This document shows, piece by piece, positions 40,374 through 49,680 of a DNA stretch of 64,000 bases. Each line of letters starts with the position of its first letter. Position 1 is the first letter of the stretch. The position numbers and the translations under genes are program-made. Below the pieces are notes generated by a model. That model was not told the origin of the DNA. It worked only from the letters and a program-made list of their open reading frames with translations, and did no database searches. Origin of the DNA: Shewanella profunda (lineage in GTDB: Bacteria > Pseudomonadota > Gammaproteobacteria > Enterobacterales > Shewanellaceae); contig NZ_JAKILG010000009.1 of the NCBI RefSeq assembly GCF_023283765.1, positions 51,621 to 115,620 on the forward strand, given 5' to 3'.

Positions 40374-40510
40374 TATGTTTGAATAGTTAGTCTGTTTTTG
40401 CGATTGTTTGGTCATTATCCGTTCTGCATTCCTGCCATTACTCGATTTCAAGAGGATGTACCACTAAAATTTTCCTCGAAATACAGAGGATTTAGTAATA
40501 AACTTCGCGC

Positions 40511-40526
40511 GATGATCCAGATCACA
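40511..40526 (+). promoter_or_regulatory. Probable CRP-binding site upstream of gdhB
   Basis: GATGATCCAGATCACA matches the CRP consensus TGTGATCTAGATCACA at 13 of 16 positions, with a perfect right half-site. It lies about 80 bp before the gdhB start, where it could act as an activator site. Function is inferred only from the match. Confidence 0.6.
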
Positions 40527-40607
40527 CTAATTTTTCTGCGATCGTTAAGCCGAAGCATCCAAATAATGAAAAAAAGCGCTGCCATAGACGCTTAAGGAAA
40601 CAGCAAC

Positions 40608-43600
40608 ATGGCCTTGAAAGATGCAATGCCTTCAGTACTACTTGAAAATGTAGTCAGTTTAATTCACGCTAAAGTCCCTAATTCACAAGCCAAGCAAGTT
40701 GAACAGTTCGCGACCTGCCTTTACGCCCGTATGTCGAAAGATGATCTCAATGCGCGCAACGATAGCGATCTTTATGGTGCTGTTCTGAGTTTATGGAACG
40801 CCCTCAACAAGACCCCAAAAGGTCACACTCATCTCAGAGTATTCAATCCAAGTCAGTCAAAACACGGCTGGCAATCTACCCATTCGATTATTGAGGTCAT
40901 CCAACCTGACATGCCATTCTTGGTAGATTCAGTGGGTATGGCATTGAATCGTATTGGTATTACCGCTCACATGGTGCTACATACTCCGCTGGCGATTGAG
41001 CGCTCAGGGTCAGAAGTCTCTAAAGTGACCTATCTGAATCAAAATCCTGAAAGTACTGAGTCTGTTGCGGTTTTCTTAATTGAAATTGATCGTCAAAGTA
41101 GTACCGATGACATCAAGGCACTAGAGCGCGAAATTAAGTCAGTGCTTGCCGATGTTGCTGCTTCAGTAAATGACTGGAGCGCAATGTCAGCTAAATTAAC
41201 TGAAACCATTAAAGACTTGCCAAAGCGTCCATTCCCTGGTGATAAACAAGAGTTAGAAGAAGCAATTAACTTCTTGACTTACTTGAATAATCATCATTTT
41301 ACTTTGCTAGGTTATCGCCAATACGATTTGAAACGTGTTGAGGGTGACGTTGAGCTAGTGCCCAATATCGCCTCTAGTTTGGGGTTGATGAATAAGCACA
41401 CTAAAGCACAGCCGGAGCAGGGTTTGTTGTTATCTAGCTTCTCCGATAGCGCCCGTAAAGAAGCCTTAGATCACAGCTTGCTTATCCTGACTAAGAGCAG
41501 CGCTAAGAGCCGCGTCCACCGCCCTGCTTATGTTGATTATATCGGTATCAAACGTTTCGATAAGAAAGGCAATGTGGTCGGTGAGGACAGATTTATCGGT
41601 TTATATGCCTCTAACGTGTATAACCGCAGTCCACGTGAAATCCCGCTGCTGAATGAAAAAGTGCAACGAGTGTTAGATCGTTCAGGCTTAACACCGCGTT
41701 CTCACGACTATAAAGCACTGCTCAATATTCTTGAAAACCTGCCCCGTGATGAGCTAATTCAAGCCAATGTTGAGGATTTAGCGCACACAGCTCACGGTGT
41801 GCTTGAAATGCAAGACAGAGACAAACTAAAACTCTTTGTGCGTAAAGATGGTTTTGGTCGTTTCTTATCCTGTTTAGTGTATGTATCTAAGGATCGTTAC
41901 AACACTAAACTTCGCCAAGATACTCAGCGTATTTTGGCTCAGCATTTTAACAGCAAAGAAGATGTAGAGTTTACGACTTATTTCTCCGAGTCATCGCTTG
42001 CTCGCACTCACTACATTGTCAAAGTTGATAACAATAATATGGATGTAGATGTGGCGGCCATAGAGAATAATTTAATTGAAGCGGCACGTTCTTGGGAAGA
42101 TAAGTTAAGCTCAGCGCTTAACAACGCCTTAGGTGAAGAAGCCGGTACTCATCTCACTAAGCGCTATCTCAATGCGTTTGAACAAAGCTATAAAGAAGAT
42201 GTATTACCAAGTTCTGCAGTAGTGGATATGCAGCATCTGGAAGCCTTGGACGATGAGCATAAATTGGGTATGTTGTTCTATCAACCGCAGGAAGCTGCGC
42301 TGAACGACAACAAAGTCCGTCTTAAGTTATTCCATAAAGATGAGCCAATTCATTTGTCTGATGTGTTGCCCATGCTGGAAAACTTCGGTTTGCGCGTGAT
42401 CAACGAACGTCCCTATGAAGTCACCACTTGTGATGGTTCCACCTTCTGGATCTTAGACTTCCTAATGACGGTTAAAGTGGTCAACACTGACAATATCGCC
42501 GACAGCCAAGACAGATTCCAAACCGCATTGTCGCAAGTGTGGCAAAAGAAACTAGAGGATGACGGCTTTAACCGTATCATTCTGGCTTCGGGTTTGACTG
42601 GCCGTGAAGTATCGGTATTGCGTGCCTATGCAAAATACATGCGCCAAATTGATGCAACATTTAGCCAAGCGTATATCGAAGAGACCTTTGGCCGTTATCC
42701 TCAAATCGCTGATTTGCTGGTTAAAATGTTCATCCGTAAATTTAATCCTAAACTTAAGACCCGTACACTGGGCAAGTTTTTAGAGCAGATCAATTTACGC
42801 TTAGATGACGTCTCTAGCCTCGATGATGACCGTATTATTCGTCGTTATTTAGACCTAATTAACGCCACTCTACGAACCAACTTCTATCAGTTAGATGCTA
42901 AAGGTGAATCTAAGAGTTATATCTCGTTTAAATTCATGCCTTCAATGATCCCTGAAATGCCACGTCCGTTGCCGAAATTCGAAATTTTCGTCTATTCGCC
43001 GCGTGTAGAAGGTGTGCATTTACGTTACGGTAAAGTGGCCCGAGGTGGTTTACGCTGGTCAGATCGCCGTGAAGACTTCCGTACCGAAGTATTAGGTTTG
43101 GTAAAAGCACAGCAAGTGAAAAACACTGTGATTGTGCCTGTAGGTGCTAAAGGTGGTTTCGTTTGTAAACAGCTACCAACAGAAGGTGGCCGTGAAGCAC
43201 TCTTTACCGAAGGTCAAGAATGTTACCGTCTGTTTATCCGCGCATTGCTCGATATCACCGATAACATAATCAATGGTGAGATAGTCCATCCATTGGATGT
43301 GGTGCGTCACGATGAAGATGATCCATATCTTGTGGTTGCAGCCGATAAAGGCACTGCGACATTCTCTGATATCGCGAACTCCATTTCCCTCGAATACCGC
43401 TTCTGGCTGGGTGATGCATTCGCATCGGGTGGCAGTAACGGTTACGATCATAAGAAAATGGGGATCACGGCCAAAGGTGGCTGGGAATCGGTTAAACGTC
43501 ATTTCCGCGAAGTGGGTATCGATTGTCAAACCACTGACTTTACCTGTTTAGGTATTGGTGACATGGCGGGCGACGTATTTGGTAATGGTATGTTGTTGTC

Positions 43601-45452
43601 TAAGCACACCAAATTAGTTGCTGCCTTTAACCACATGCATATCTTTATCGATCCAAACCCAGATACGGCATTAAGTTATGATGAACGGGCGCGTTTATTC
43701 GCTCTACCACGTTCTAGCTGGGAAGATTACAACAGCAAGCTGATTTCAAAGGGTGGCGGTATTTTCCTACGTTCATCTAAATCGATCCCCTTATCGGCAG
43801 AAATCAAGCAAATGTTGGGTACAGAGAAAGCCTCTATGACCCCAACAGAGCTGATGAAAGAACTGCTGAAAATGCCAGTCGATCTAATTTGGAACGGCGG
43901 TATCGGTACTTATGTTAAGTCATCCCGTGAAACCCATGCTGAAGTGGGCGATCGTGCCAACGATGCATTGCGTGTTAACGGCGGTGAACTGCGGGCCAAG
44001 ATAGTCGGCGAGGGCGGTAACTTAGGTTGTACCCAGTTAGGTCGTATTGAATATGCCTCTAACGGCGGCCGTATTAACACCGACTTTGTGGATAACGTCG
44101 GTGGTGTTGATTGTTCTGACAACGAAGTGAACATCAAGATTTTGCTGAACGCTATGGTAACTGAAGGTGAACTGACGTTAAAACAGCGTAACCGCCTACT
44201 GGAAGAAATGACTGAAGAAGTCGGCCAGATCGTACTGCAAGACTGTAAAGATCAAACCCGCACTATTTCTGTTACCCAAGTCCGTGGTGCCGAGCAGCTT
44301 AAAGAGCAGATCCGCTTTATCCAATATCTGGAAAAAGAAGGTAAGTTAGATAGAGCATTAGAATTCTTACCTTCTGACGATGAACTTGCCGAGCGTTTAG
44401 CAAGTGGTCGTGCCTTAACTCGTCCTGAACTTTCCGTACTCGTTGCCTACGCAAAAATGGTATTGAAAGAGCAGCTAGTTACACCAGAAATTACTGAAGA
44501 TGCGTTGTTAAGCCAGTTGCTTATTGCTTATTTCCCTAAAAAACTTCAGGAAAAATATAGCGATAGAATGGTGACACACCCACTACGTGGCGAAATCATT
44601 GCGACCTCACTCGCCAATGAGCTTGTCAACGATATGGGCTTAAACTTTGTTCAACGTATGCAAGATGAGACAGGTGCCTCAGTTGCCGATGCGGCTATTT
44701 GTTACACTATGGCCCGCGAAGTATTTGGTTTAGCTGAATTAACTAAATCGATCACTGACTTAAACGGTATCGTACCTGCTGTGGTTCAGGGTGAAATGTT
44801 GCACCAACTGCGTCGTAATATGCGTCGCGTGTGTCGTTGGTTCCTGCGTCATCGCAATCGCACTTGGAGCATTGAACAAAACGTTGCCTTCTTCAAACCT
44901 GTATTTGAGCAGATTAAAGCCAATGTTCATTTATATCTGGTAGAAGAAGAAGCGGCTGGCATCCAAGCTGAGATCAACGCCTTGATCAAAGAAAATGTAC
45001 CGCAGGATGTCGCGATCGTAGTAGCTAACATGAGTACCTTATTCTCAGCGTTAGATATCGCTCAAATTGCCCAAGCAGAAGATAAGACAGTGGCATTGGT
45101 TGCTGAAACTTACTTTAAACTCGGTGCCCGTGTTGAGTTGCACTGGTTCTTAGAACAGATCAGTGCTCAACCTGTGGCGAACCATTGGCAAGCACTTGCC
45201 CGTGCAGCCTTTAGGGAAGAGTTAGATTGGCAACAACGCGCATTGAGTTCAGTGGTCCTAAGAACCTGCAGTGAAACCTGTGATGCAGAAAGCGTGATTT
45301 CTCAGTGGATTGAGATAAATCAAGGCTTACTGGAAAGATGGTTCCACATGCTAGCTGACTTCAAAACATCGCAAATCCATGAGTTTGCTAAGTTCTCCGT
45401 CGCCCTACGTGAACTTAATCTTCTGATCCTTCATTGTGAAGGCCAAAAGTAA
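40608..45452 (+). CDS. gdhB: NAD-specific glutamate dehydrogenase, 180-kDa class
   Basis: This 1614-residue enzyme belongs to the large NAD-GDH class first described in Streptomyces and Pseudomonas. It converts glutamate to 2-oxoglutarate and ammonia and usually acts in catabolism. An N-terminal regulatory region (about residues 1-700) precedes the catalytic part. The substrate motif [31 protein letters not shown] lies near residues 807-837 and the PVGAKGGFV loop near 844. A Rossmann-type [14 protein letters not shown] follows near 984. The ATG at 40608 is preceded by AAGGAAAC. It is monocistronic, with its own terminator and a probable CRP site upstream. Confidence 0.95.
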   Translation: MALKDAMPSVLLENVVSLIHAKVPNSQAKQVEQFATCLYARMSKDDLNARNDSDLYGAVLSLWNALNKTPKGHTHLRVFNPSQSKHGWQSTHSIIEVIQPDMPFLVDSVGMALNRIGITAHMVLHTPLAIERSGSEVSKVTYLNQNPESTESVAVFLIEIDRQSSTDDIKALEREIKSVLADVAASVNDWSAMSAKLTETIKDLPKRPFPGDKQELEEAINFLTYLNNHHFTLLGYRQYDLKRVEGDVELVPNIASSLGLMNKHTKAQPEQGLLLSSFSDSARKEALDHSLLILTKSSAKSRVHRPAYVDYIGIKRFDKKGNVVGEDRFIGLYASNVYNRSPREIPLLNEKVQRVLDRSGLTPRSHDYKALLNILENLPRDELIQANVEDLAHTAHGVLEMQDRDKLKLFVRKDGFGRFLSCLVYVSKDRYNTKLRQDTQRILAQHFNSKEDVEFTTYFSESSLARTHYIVKVDNNNMDVDVAAIENNLIEAARSWEDKLSSALNNALGEEAGTHLTKRYLNAFEQSYKEDVLPSSAVVDMQHLEALDDEHKLGMLFYQPQEAALNDNKVRLKLFHKDEPIHLSDVLPMLENFGLRVINERPYEVTTCDGSTFWILDFLMTVKVVNTDNIADSQDRFQTALSQVWQKKLEDDGFNRIILASGLTGREVSVLRAYAKYMRQIDATFSQAYIEETFGRYPQIADLLVKMFIRKFNPKLKTRTLGKFLEQINLRLDDVSSLDDDRIIRRYLDLINATLRTNFYQLDAKGESKSYISFKFMPSMIPEMPRPLPKFEIFVYSPRVEGVHLRYGKVARGGLRWSDRREDFRTEVLGLVKAQQVKNTVIVPVGAKGGFVCKQLPTEGGREALFTEGQECYRLFIRALLDITDNIINGEIVHPLDVVRHDEDDPYLVVAADKGTATFSDIANSISLEYRFWLGDAFASGGSNGYDHKKMGITAKGGWESVKRHFREVGIDCQTTDFTCLGIGDMAGDVFGNGMLLSKHTKLVAAFNHMHIFIDPNPDTALSYDERARLFALPRSSWEDYNSKLISKGGGIFLRSSKSIPLSAEIKQMLGTEKASMTPTELMKELLKMPVDLIWNGGIGTYVKSSRETHAEVGDRANDALRVNGGELRAKIVGEGGNLGCTQLGRIEYASNGGRINTDFVDNVGGVDCSDNEVNIKILLNAMVTEGELTLKQRNRLLEEMTEEVGQIVLQDCKDQTRTISVTQVRGAEQLKEQIRFIQYLEKEGKLDRALEFLPSDDELAERLASGRALTRPELSVLVAYAKMVLKEQLVTPEITEDALLSQLLIAYFPKKLQEKYSDRMVTHPLRGEIIATSLANELVNDMGLNFVQRMQDETGASVADAAICYTMAREVFGLAELTKSITDLNGIVPAVVQGEMLHQLRRNMRRVCRWFLRHRNRTWSIEQNVAFFKPVFEQIKANVHLYLVEEEAAGIQAEINALIKENVPQDVAIVVANMSTLFSALDIAQIAQAEDKTVALVAETYFKLGARVELHWFLEQISAQPVANHWQALARAAFREELDWQQRALSSVVLRTCSETCDAESVISQWIEINQGLLERWFHMLADFKTSQIHEFAKFSVALRELNLLILHCEGQK

Positions 45453-45470
45453 ACTTTTATAATAATCAGA

Positions 45471-45498
45471 AGCCCTGGCGATCGCCGGGGCTTTTTTT
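45471..45498 (+). terminator. Terminator of gdhB
   Basis: AGCCCTGGCG-ATCGCCGGGGCT forms a long G+C-rich stem (one T/G pair) followed by seven T, 18 bp past the gdhB stop. Confidence 0.9.
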
Positions 45499-45514
45499 AG
45501 GTCGAGGAAAGTAC

Positions 45515-46534
45515 ATGTTCTATAAAATCGCACAGAAAGTCATGTTCCAGATGGATCCTGAGCGAGCGCATAATCTGGCTATCGGTAGCCTGAAAATGAC
45601 AGGCAACAGTCCATTAAACTGCTTTTATAGCCAAAATATCGCGCCTGCTCCTGTAACATTTATGGGGCTGACTTTTCCAAATCCAGTAGGTCTTGCTGCG
45701 GGAATGGATAAAGACGGCGAGTCGATTGATGCCTTTCATGCGATGGGATTTGGACACATTGAGGTGGGCACTGTTACTCCAAGACCACAACCCGGTAATG
45801 ATTTACCCCGTTTATTTAGATTAAAGCCTGCTAAAGCGATCATTAATCGTATGGGATTTAATAATAAAGGGGTCGATAATTTAGTTAAAAATTTGATCGC
45901 GAAAAAGTCCGATATCATGGTGGGTGTCAATATTGGTAAAAATAAAGACACGCCAGTGGAGCAAGGCAAAGATGATTATTTGATCTGCATGGATAAGGTT
46001 TATCCCTACGCAGCCTATATTGCGGTGAATATTTCCTCACCTAATACCCCAGGCTTACGATCGCTACAATATGGCGATCTATTAGATGAATTATTGAGCG
46101 CGATAAAAACTAAGCAACTTGAACTTGCCGAAAAACATAAAAAATACGTGCCAATCGCACTTAAAATTGCTCCAGATTTAACCATTGAAGAAATTGAAAA
46201 TATCGCAGACGCTCTGGTTAAAAATAAATTCGATGGTGCGATTGCAACTAATACGACATTAACTCGTGATGGCGTAAGCGGCCTTGCCAACGCCAATGAA
46301 AGCGGTGGTTTGAGTGGTAAACCTTTAACTGAGCTTTCAACAAAAGTGATAAAGCAGCTCGCTATCTGTTTAAAAGGGCAGATCCCAATTATTGGTGTGG
46401 GTGGTATTAATAGTGCTGAAGATGCTTTGGCGAAATTTGATGCTGGAGCGACTATGGTACAGATTTATTCTGGCTTTATTTATCAAGGACCGAAGTTAAT
46501 TAAAGAGATTGTTGAAGCTTATCGCTTAAAATAA
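45515..46534 (+). CDS. pyrD: Dihydroorotate dehydrogenase (quinone), class 2
   Basis: This 339-residue FMN enzyme oxidises dihydroorotate to orotate with membrane quinone. The N-terminal helical membrane-binding segment ([23 protein letters not shown]) marks class 2. Other family blocks are [14 protein letters not shown] near residue 60, NRMGFNNKG near 111, and [11 protein letters not shown] near 173, whose first Ser is the usual catalytic base. [11 protein letters not shown] binds FMN phosphate. It is followed by zapC, as in E. coli, but separated by a GATC-rich spacer. Confidence 0.97.
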   Translation: MFYKIAQKVMFQMDPERAHNLAIGSLKMTGNSPLNCFYSQNIAPAPVTFMGLTFPNPVGLAAGMDKDGESIDAFHAMGFGHIEVGTVTPRPQPGNDLPRLFRLKPAKAIINRMGFNNKGVDNLVKNLIAKKSDIMVGVNIGKNKDTPVEQGKDDYLICMDKVYPYAAYIAVNISSPNTPGLRSLQYGDLLDELLSAIKTKQLELAEKHKKYVPIALKIAPDLTIEEIENIADALVKNKFDGAIATNTTLTRDGVSGLANANESGGLSGKPLTELSTKVIKQLAICLKGQIPIIGVGGINSAEDALAKFDAGATMVQIYSGFIYQGPKLIKEIVEAYRLK

Positions 46535-46554
46535 TGATCTTAAGATCAATAAAT

Positions 46555-46577
46555 AGATCTAAAATAAGATCTTTTTT
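46555..46577 (+). terminator. Possible pyrD terminator in the GATC cluster
   Basis: Two AGATCT hexamers separated by six bases are followed by TTTTTT, 21 bp past the pyrD stop. The stem is short and A/T-rich, so it would be weak. Confidence 0.4.
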
Positions 46578-46580
46578 AAT

Positions 46581-46614
46581 AACTGCGATCTAAAAGGATC
46601 ATTAGATCGCAGTT
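46581..46614. repeat. Perfect 13-bp inverted repeat with 8-bp loop
   Basis: The two arms are exact complements and each carries one GATC; the loop carries a third. It could form an RNA hairpin or a protein-binding site. Confidence 0.8.
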
Positions 46615-46675
46615 AAGATCCTATAACAGATCGACTAAGTAACTGTTAAATAATTTGTATTTTATTATTTTTATT

Positions 46676-46704
46676 TTGATATTGAATAAAATATCTACTA
46701 TTAT
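46676..46704 (+). promoter_or_regulatory. Sigma-70-type promoter of zapC
   Basis: TTGATA (-35, 46676-46681) and TATTAT (-10, 46699-46704) are separated by 17 bp, the best spacing, and lie 30 bp before the zapC start. The GATC cluster ends 44 bp upstream of the -35. Confidence 0.72.
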
Positions 46705-46734
46705 GTCCGAGTGTTCAAATAGTGGGTAAACGTT

Positions 46735-47268
46735 ATGTTATTAATGCCGCAAAAGGATTGGCAATGGAAATATAACGATTCGTATGGTGTTCTAGGCGTA
46801 TCGTTAGGTTCCGAAATAGAATTTCTGACGGCTTATAAAGCAAAATCACTCATTCCAGATGCTTTATCAAGCATGGAATTTAGTATTGCGCACGCCAAAT
46901 TCTATATAAATTTACTCGAAAGGTTGCCTAAAAGTTTATCCTTAACTGATGCCGCTATTGTTCAAATAGCCCTCAATGCTACTGCTGCCCATTTTATGCT
47001 GACGCCACAGATGCCTAAGTCTTGGTTTTTTGATACCAGCGATGTGTGTGTTTATAGCGATGTGGGTAAAGTATTTGAGCTTAAATCCCAAAGGCAAAGA
47101 GTACTTGTGCTTGTTGTTGAGAACACTCTTCAAGCTGCGCTCGTGATGTTATTATCGCCGGAGTGTGTATTAGCTGGCGGCAAAACGATGATCCAGTTTG
47201 AAACCATTAAAGTGATGCATAATCGCTTACACCCCCTACGTGCGCAGCGCCATGTGGTTGCGGCATAG
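46735..47268 (+). CDS. zapC: Cell division protein ZapC
   Basis: This 177-residue protein is similar to E. coli ZapC (YcbW), an FtsZ-associated protein that promotes FtsZ bundling at the division site. The shared motif PQMPKSW (about residues 89-95) and IKVMHNRLHPL near the C-terminus (compare IKIMNDRLKPQ) support it, as does the position after pyrD. The start at 46735 (MLLMPQKDW) is used; a second ATG three codons on is possible. It has its own promoter downstream of the GATC cluster. Confidence 0.9.
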   Translation: MLLMPQKDWQWKYNDSYGVLGVSLGSEIEFLTAYKAKSLIPDALSSMEFSIAHAKFYINLLERLPKSLSLTDAAIVQIALNATAAHFMLTPQMPKSWFFDTSDVCVYSDVGKVFELKSQRQRVLVLVVENTLQAALVMLLSPECVLAGGKTMIQFETIKVMHNRLHPLRAQRHVVAA

Positions 47269-47490
47269 CATCACTCTTGGTTTTGGATAGCCGCTATTAA
47301 CCGATAATTAGCTTAAATCCCCATGGTGTTATTGAGCTATCCATACTCTTTTCTGCTAAGAAAGCTTTTTCTAAAATTAGTCACGTGGATCTTCAACACC
47401 TTTTTATTTAATGCTATCCAATGATAATTTGTGAGTCTGATTACTCTCTATTTGACTCTGCTTTTAGTATCAAACTCACTACGCAGTTTG

Positions 47491-47565
47491 GTTTGCCATG
47501 GTATTCACTCGTCGACTCGCAGCTAGTCCATCCGTGGATGCTCGACCGCCCCGTCCATGGGGCGG
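47491..47565. repeat. Dispersed repeat with G+C-rich hairpin (copy 1)
   Basis: Bases 47491-47540 align without gaps to 63761-63810 at 37 of 50 positions, including the shared core AGTCCA. Directly after it, CCGCCCC-GTCCAT-GGGGCGG (47546-47565) forms a perfect 7-bp hairpin. The same stretch appears twice in this window, so it is probably a family of short intergenic repeats. Confidence 0.65.
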
Positions 47566-47882
47566 ACGGTCGTCTCGCCAATCACCATGGCGCACCTTTC
47601 AGTATTTGCGTAGTCTGGAGGTTCAAGAGGGGGGGAGTTTTTATTTAACTATGGTTGGCACTGTTTTCTGTGTTGTTTGCGCAGCGCTAAAAGCAAAAAG
47701 AGTTGTGGGTGTCCGGTTTTTTCGCCGCCCTTAATACTGATTGTTTACACAGTGTTATCTGGTTTGTGCCGATTTCAAGGACTAGATTGAAAATATTTGT
47801 GCGCGTTTACATAAGATCTTCATGTATATAGCATTTATAATCAATAACTTATTTTTTGACAGCTTGAGATAATAGGTTTGGA

Positions 47883-48000
47883 AAACGCGCATGCGTGTTT
47901 TTCCGGATGGCATATCTAAACAAAAGCTGGTAAGTTCCTTTTATTACAGGTAGTTAACCATGCGCGTTTTTACTGGTCTAATGAGATAAACGCGCATGCG
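47883..48000. repeat. Three AAACGCGCATG elements, two direct and one inverted
   Basis: AAACGCGCATGCG occurs at 47883-47895 and 47988-48000, and its inverse CATGCGCGTTT at 47959-47969. The second and third form a perfect 11-bp inverted repeat with an 18-nt loop. The first lies in its own palindrome (GGAAAACGCGCAT then GCGTGTTTTTCC). The cassette boundary GTTAGTT starts 13 bp downstream of the last copy. Confidence 0.8.
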
Positions 48001-48032
48001 CACTATATAAAGGTTAGTTTTATATTGAAGTC

Positions 48033-48719
48033 ATGAGAATTTGGGACATTAGGCAGTTGAAAAAAGTAATCTTAGCTATTGTTGTACTTTACTCGATCAC
48101 AGTTGGATTCTTTATTGGTGTCACTGAACATAAAACAATGTTCAATGATGTTAAATGGACTGATGTTGGAACCTTACTTGTTACATTTTTGGGGTTTGCT
48201 TTTGGTTTCTATACTTATTTCCAATGGTTAGGTAATAAACGGAAAGAAGACTCATATATTTCTGCTAAGAGATACCTTTCGGCAATAGATGAAGTCGAAG
48301 AAAATCTTCATGAACTCGCATTTCATTACAATCATATATGTCCAACTCCGGGTTTGCTAATTGAAGACAAAGACGTTTCAATCAAACGGATTGAACATTT
48401 ACATAATGTATGGGGCAACTTATACCAATCCAGAAGAAATCTATATAAAGCCAATCGTGAGTTGGCATTTTGGAATGTGGAATTGGCTCCTGATGCTAAA
48501 CAAAACTACGATTTCTTAAATCAATCGCTCGACAATATCAGTGTTGTTTCCTCTGCACTAAATAGTCAGCTTCATCATTTTATATGTAAAGACTCAAGTA
48601 ATATGAACGAAGTTATTCGACATAAGGAAAGATTTGATGAACTACAAAGATCAGCATATAAGGTGGCTCAGCATAGAATCGACACTGGATTTAAGGCAAT
48701 GTTTAGATTCGAGCAATAA
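48033..48719 (+). CDS. Cassette-encoded membrane protein of unknown function
   Basis: I do not recognise this 228-residue protein. It has two N-terminal TM segments (about residues 11-30, VILAIVVLYSITVGFFIG, and 44-65, VGTLLVTFLGFAFGFYTYFQWL). A long, probably helical cytoplasmic part rich in Glu, Lys, Asn and His follows. The TM pair with a helical tail resembles small phage-defence or signalling effectors in shape only; nothing sequence-specific supports that. Its A+T-rich composition differs from the neighbours, and it lies in an integron cassette, so it was acquired. The stop is 5 bp before the attC R'' box. Confidence 0.75.
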   Translation: MRIWDIRQLKKVILAIVVLYSITVGFFIGVTEHKTMFNDVKWTDVGTLLVTFLGFAFGFYTYFQWLGNKRKEDSYISAKRYLSAIDEVEENLHELAFHYNHICPTPGLLIEDKDVSIKRIEHLHNVWGNLYQSRRNLYKANRELAFWNVELAPDAKQNYDFLNQSLDNISVVSSALNSQLHHFICKDSSNMNEVIRHKERFDELQRSAYKVAQHRIDTGFKAMFRFEQ

Positions 48720-48723
48720 ATAA

Positions 48724-48842
48724 AACTAACAAATGCTTCAAGACGGATTCGCAACGCTCGGCCTTTGATTTGGTTTTTGTGTTTACGGTGTAATAATTGA
48801 GTATCGTGGTAGCGTTGCTCACCACTTAAGCGGGCGTTAGGC
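48724..48842 (+). repeat. attC recombination site (VCR-like, 119 bp)
   Basis: R'' AACTAAC (48724-48730) and R' GTTAGGC (48836-48842) are the outer boxes. Inside them GCTTcAAG (48735-48742) pairs with CTTAAGC (48825-48831) except for one extra C, the extrahelical base typical of attC. GCAACGCT (48751-48758) pairs perfectly with AGCGTTGC (48811-48818). The variable centre forms the loop. The CTTAAGCGGGCGTTAGGC end is that of Vibrio-type attC repeats. Confidence 0.9.
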
Positions 48843-48859
48843 AAGAACAGGACAAACAA

Positions 48860-49321
48860 ATGACAGCAATCTTCCCATTGCAAAATGACGTTACTTTACA
48901 CCGTTCGAATTCTTACCCCACGAGCAACGCACATGCGGAGGAAATGGGCTTAACAGGAACCAAGAATAAGGAGGTTCGGGCATTAACAATTGCCGCATTT
49001 CGCGTTGCGCAGAATAACTCACAACTTTCCACAGTGATTATGAATCGTGACCTCTTACTATTTTTGCTGGCTAATAGCGATACAGCTTTAAAGTATTGGA
49101 TTGAAAAGCGGCGGCTAATTGAGGTGCTGGGTGGTTACAGATTGACACCTGATGGCCTTACAGAATGTCAAAATATACTGCTTGGTTTGTCTGGTGCGTA
49201 CAGCACAACTGAGCAAAAGGTTCAAGAATGGCAAGAACGTATGGTCAGCGGAGATCGCGTTGCCTGTAATCCTCACCAATTTTCTTCGGCTTATTGGAAT
49301 GTAGCCCCAGAATTCAGATAA
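48860..49321 (+). CDS. Second cassette-like gene, unknown function
   Basis: This 153-residue protein is not recognised. ATG 48860 lies 17 bp after the GTTAGGC of the attC, with AGGA at 48848-48851 as ribosome-binding site, the layout of a following cassette. The C-terminal half (WIEKRRLIEVLGGYRLTPDGLTECQNIL) looks like a winged-helix or similar small helical fold, but this is a guess. No attC is found after it: its expected R'' (GCCTAAC) is absent in the next 400 bp. It may be a cassette that lost its attC, or resident DNA into which cassette 1 was inserted. Confidence 0.7.
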   Translation: MTAIFPLQNDVTLHRSNSYPTSNAHAEEMGLTGTKNKEVRALTIAAFRVAQNNSQLSTVIMNRDLLLFLLANSDTALKYWIEKRRLIEVLGGYRLTPDGLTECQNILLGLSGAYSTTEQKVQEWQERMVSGDRVACNPHQFSSAYWNVAPEFR

Positions 49322-49490
49322 TAACTGCGACACTCTAATTGAGGTGTAGAAGAAGCCAACTGCTGAGAAGTGGTACACTTTATCTCGCTAAAGTAAAAGA
49401 GTATCACCAAAATTTAATGATACACCCATTGTTAAATTTGGTTACCAGTATACGCAGGGCTTGACGAGATTAAGCACTGTCATGGAAGTG

Positions 49491-49510
49491 ACCGTCCGTG
49501 ACAGGGATGT
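49491..49510. repeat. Inverted repeat CCGTGACA/TGTCACGG
   Basis: A perfect 8-bp stem with a GGGA loop. The wider sequence GACCGTCC..GGTCGAGCC recalls the G+C-rich hairpin at 47546 and may be from the same repeat family. Confidence 0.6.
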
Positions 49511-49648
49511 CACGGTCGAGCCTATAGGGATACTTCTTACTAGGTAACAGGACGGCGTGTCACTGGAATAAGTGTGCTTAATCAAACTCCATCAAACAAT
49601 CTAAAATCTAGATCTTCGCTCAACGCTATTTAGGACGGGTCACCGCCA

Positions 49649-49680
49649 ACAACAACGCCTGCAATTGCAGGCGTTGTTGT
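49649..49680. terminator. Bidirectional terminator (perfect 32-bp palindrome)
   Basis: ACAACAACGCCTGCAA and TTGCAGGCGTTGTTGT form one perfect palindrome. It lies 49 bp past the ydbL stop and 330 bp after the cassette gene. Its arms end in GTTGTTGT rather than a clean T run. Confidence 0.7.

Larger units (their letters stand above)
46536..46632. repeat. Cluster of nine GATC sites with palindromes (pyrD-zapC spacer)
   Basis: Nine GATC tetramers occur in 97 bp, starting at 46536, 46544, 46556, 46568, 46587, 46597, 46605, 46617 and 46629. About one per 256 bp is expected by chance. Several lie in palindromes: GATCTTAAGATC (46536-46547), AGATCT-AAAATA-AGATCT before a T6 run (46555-46577), and a perfect 13-bp inverted repeat (AACTGCGATCTAA at 46581-46593, TTAGATCGCAGTT at 46602-46614). 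GATC is the Dam methylation site and the SeqA target. Confidence 0.9.
47269..48012. other. Gene-free, repeat-rich stretch upstream of the gene cassette
   Basis: About 740 bp have no convincing gene; the two short overlapping frames near 47421-47734 cover repeat sequence and have no ribosome-binding site. The stretch contains a dispersed repeat (47491-47540), a G+C-rich hairpin (47546-47565), and three copies of a CGCGCATG element (47883-48000). A+T content rises towards the cassette. Confidence 0.6.
48013..48842 (+). mobile_element. Integron-type gene cassette (cassette 1) with attC
   Basis: The 5' boundary GTTAGTT (48013-48019) and a 3' attC site (48724-48842) bracket one ORF. The boundary is supported by the known cassette rule that the R'' box of attC is complementary to the cassette's first bases. 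R'' here is AACTAAC, the exact complement of GTTAGTT. With the usual cut after the first G, the mobile unit would be about 48014-48836. It has one gene in the usual orientation, with its ATG 13 bp after the boundary box. No integrase gene is within the window. Confidence 0.82.

Noticed and set aside
43173..43529. Antisense 118-residue frame in gdhB
   Set aside because: It is opposite a highly conserved catalytic region of gdhB and has no independent support.
47421..47734. Two overlapping short frames on the plus strand
   Set aside because: They run through a dispersed repeat and a G+C-rich hairpin, lack ribosome-binding sites and look unlike proteins.
47952..48019. A second attC immediately before cassette 1
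   Set aside because: There is an inverted repeat and TAACC/GGTTA pairing, but the spacing between the boxes is very uneven and no R'' box of the expected form is seen; kept only as a finding about repeats.
47990..48019. XerC/D dif-like site
   Set aside because: Only the GTGCGCAT part resembles dif; the central region and the XerD half do not match.
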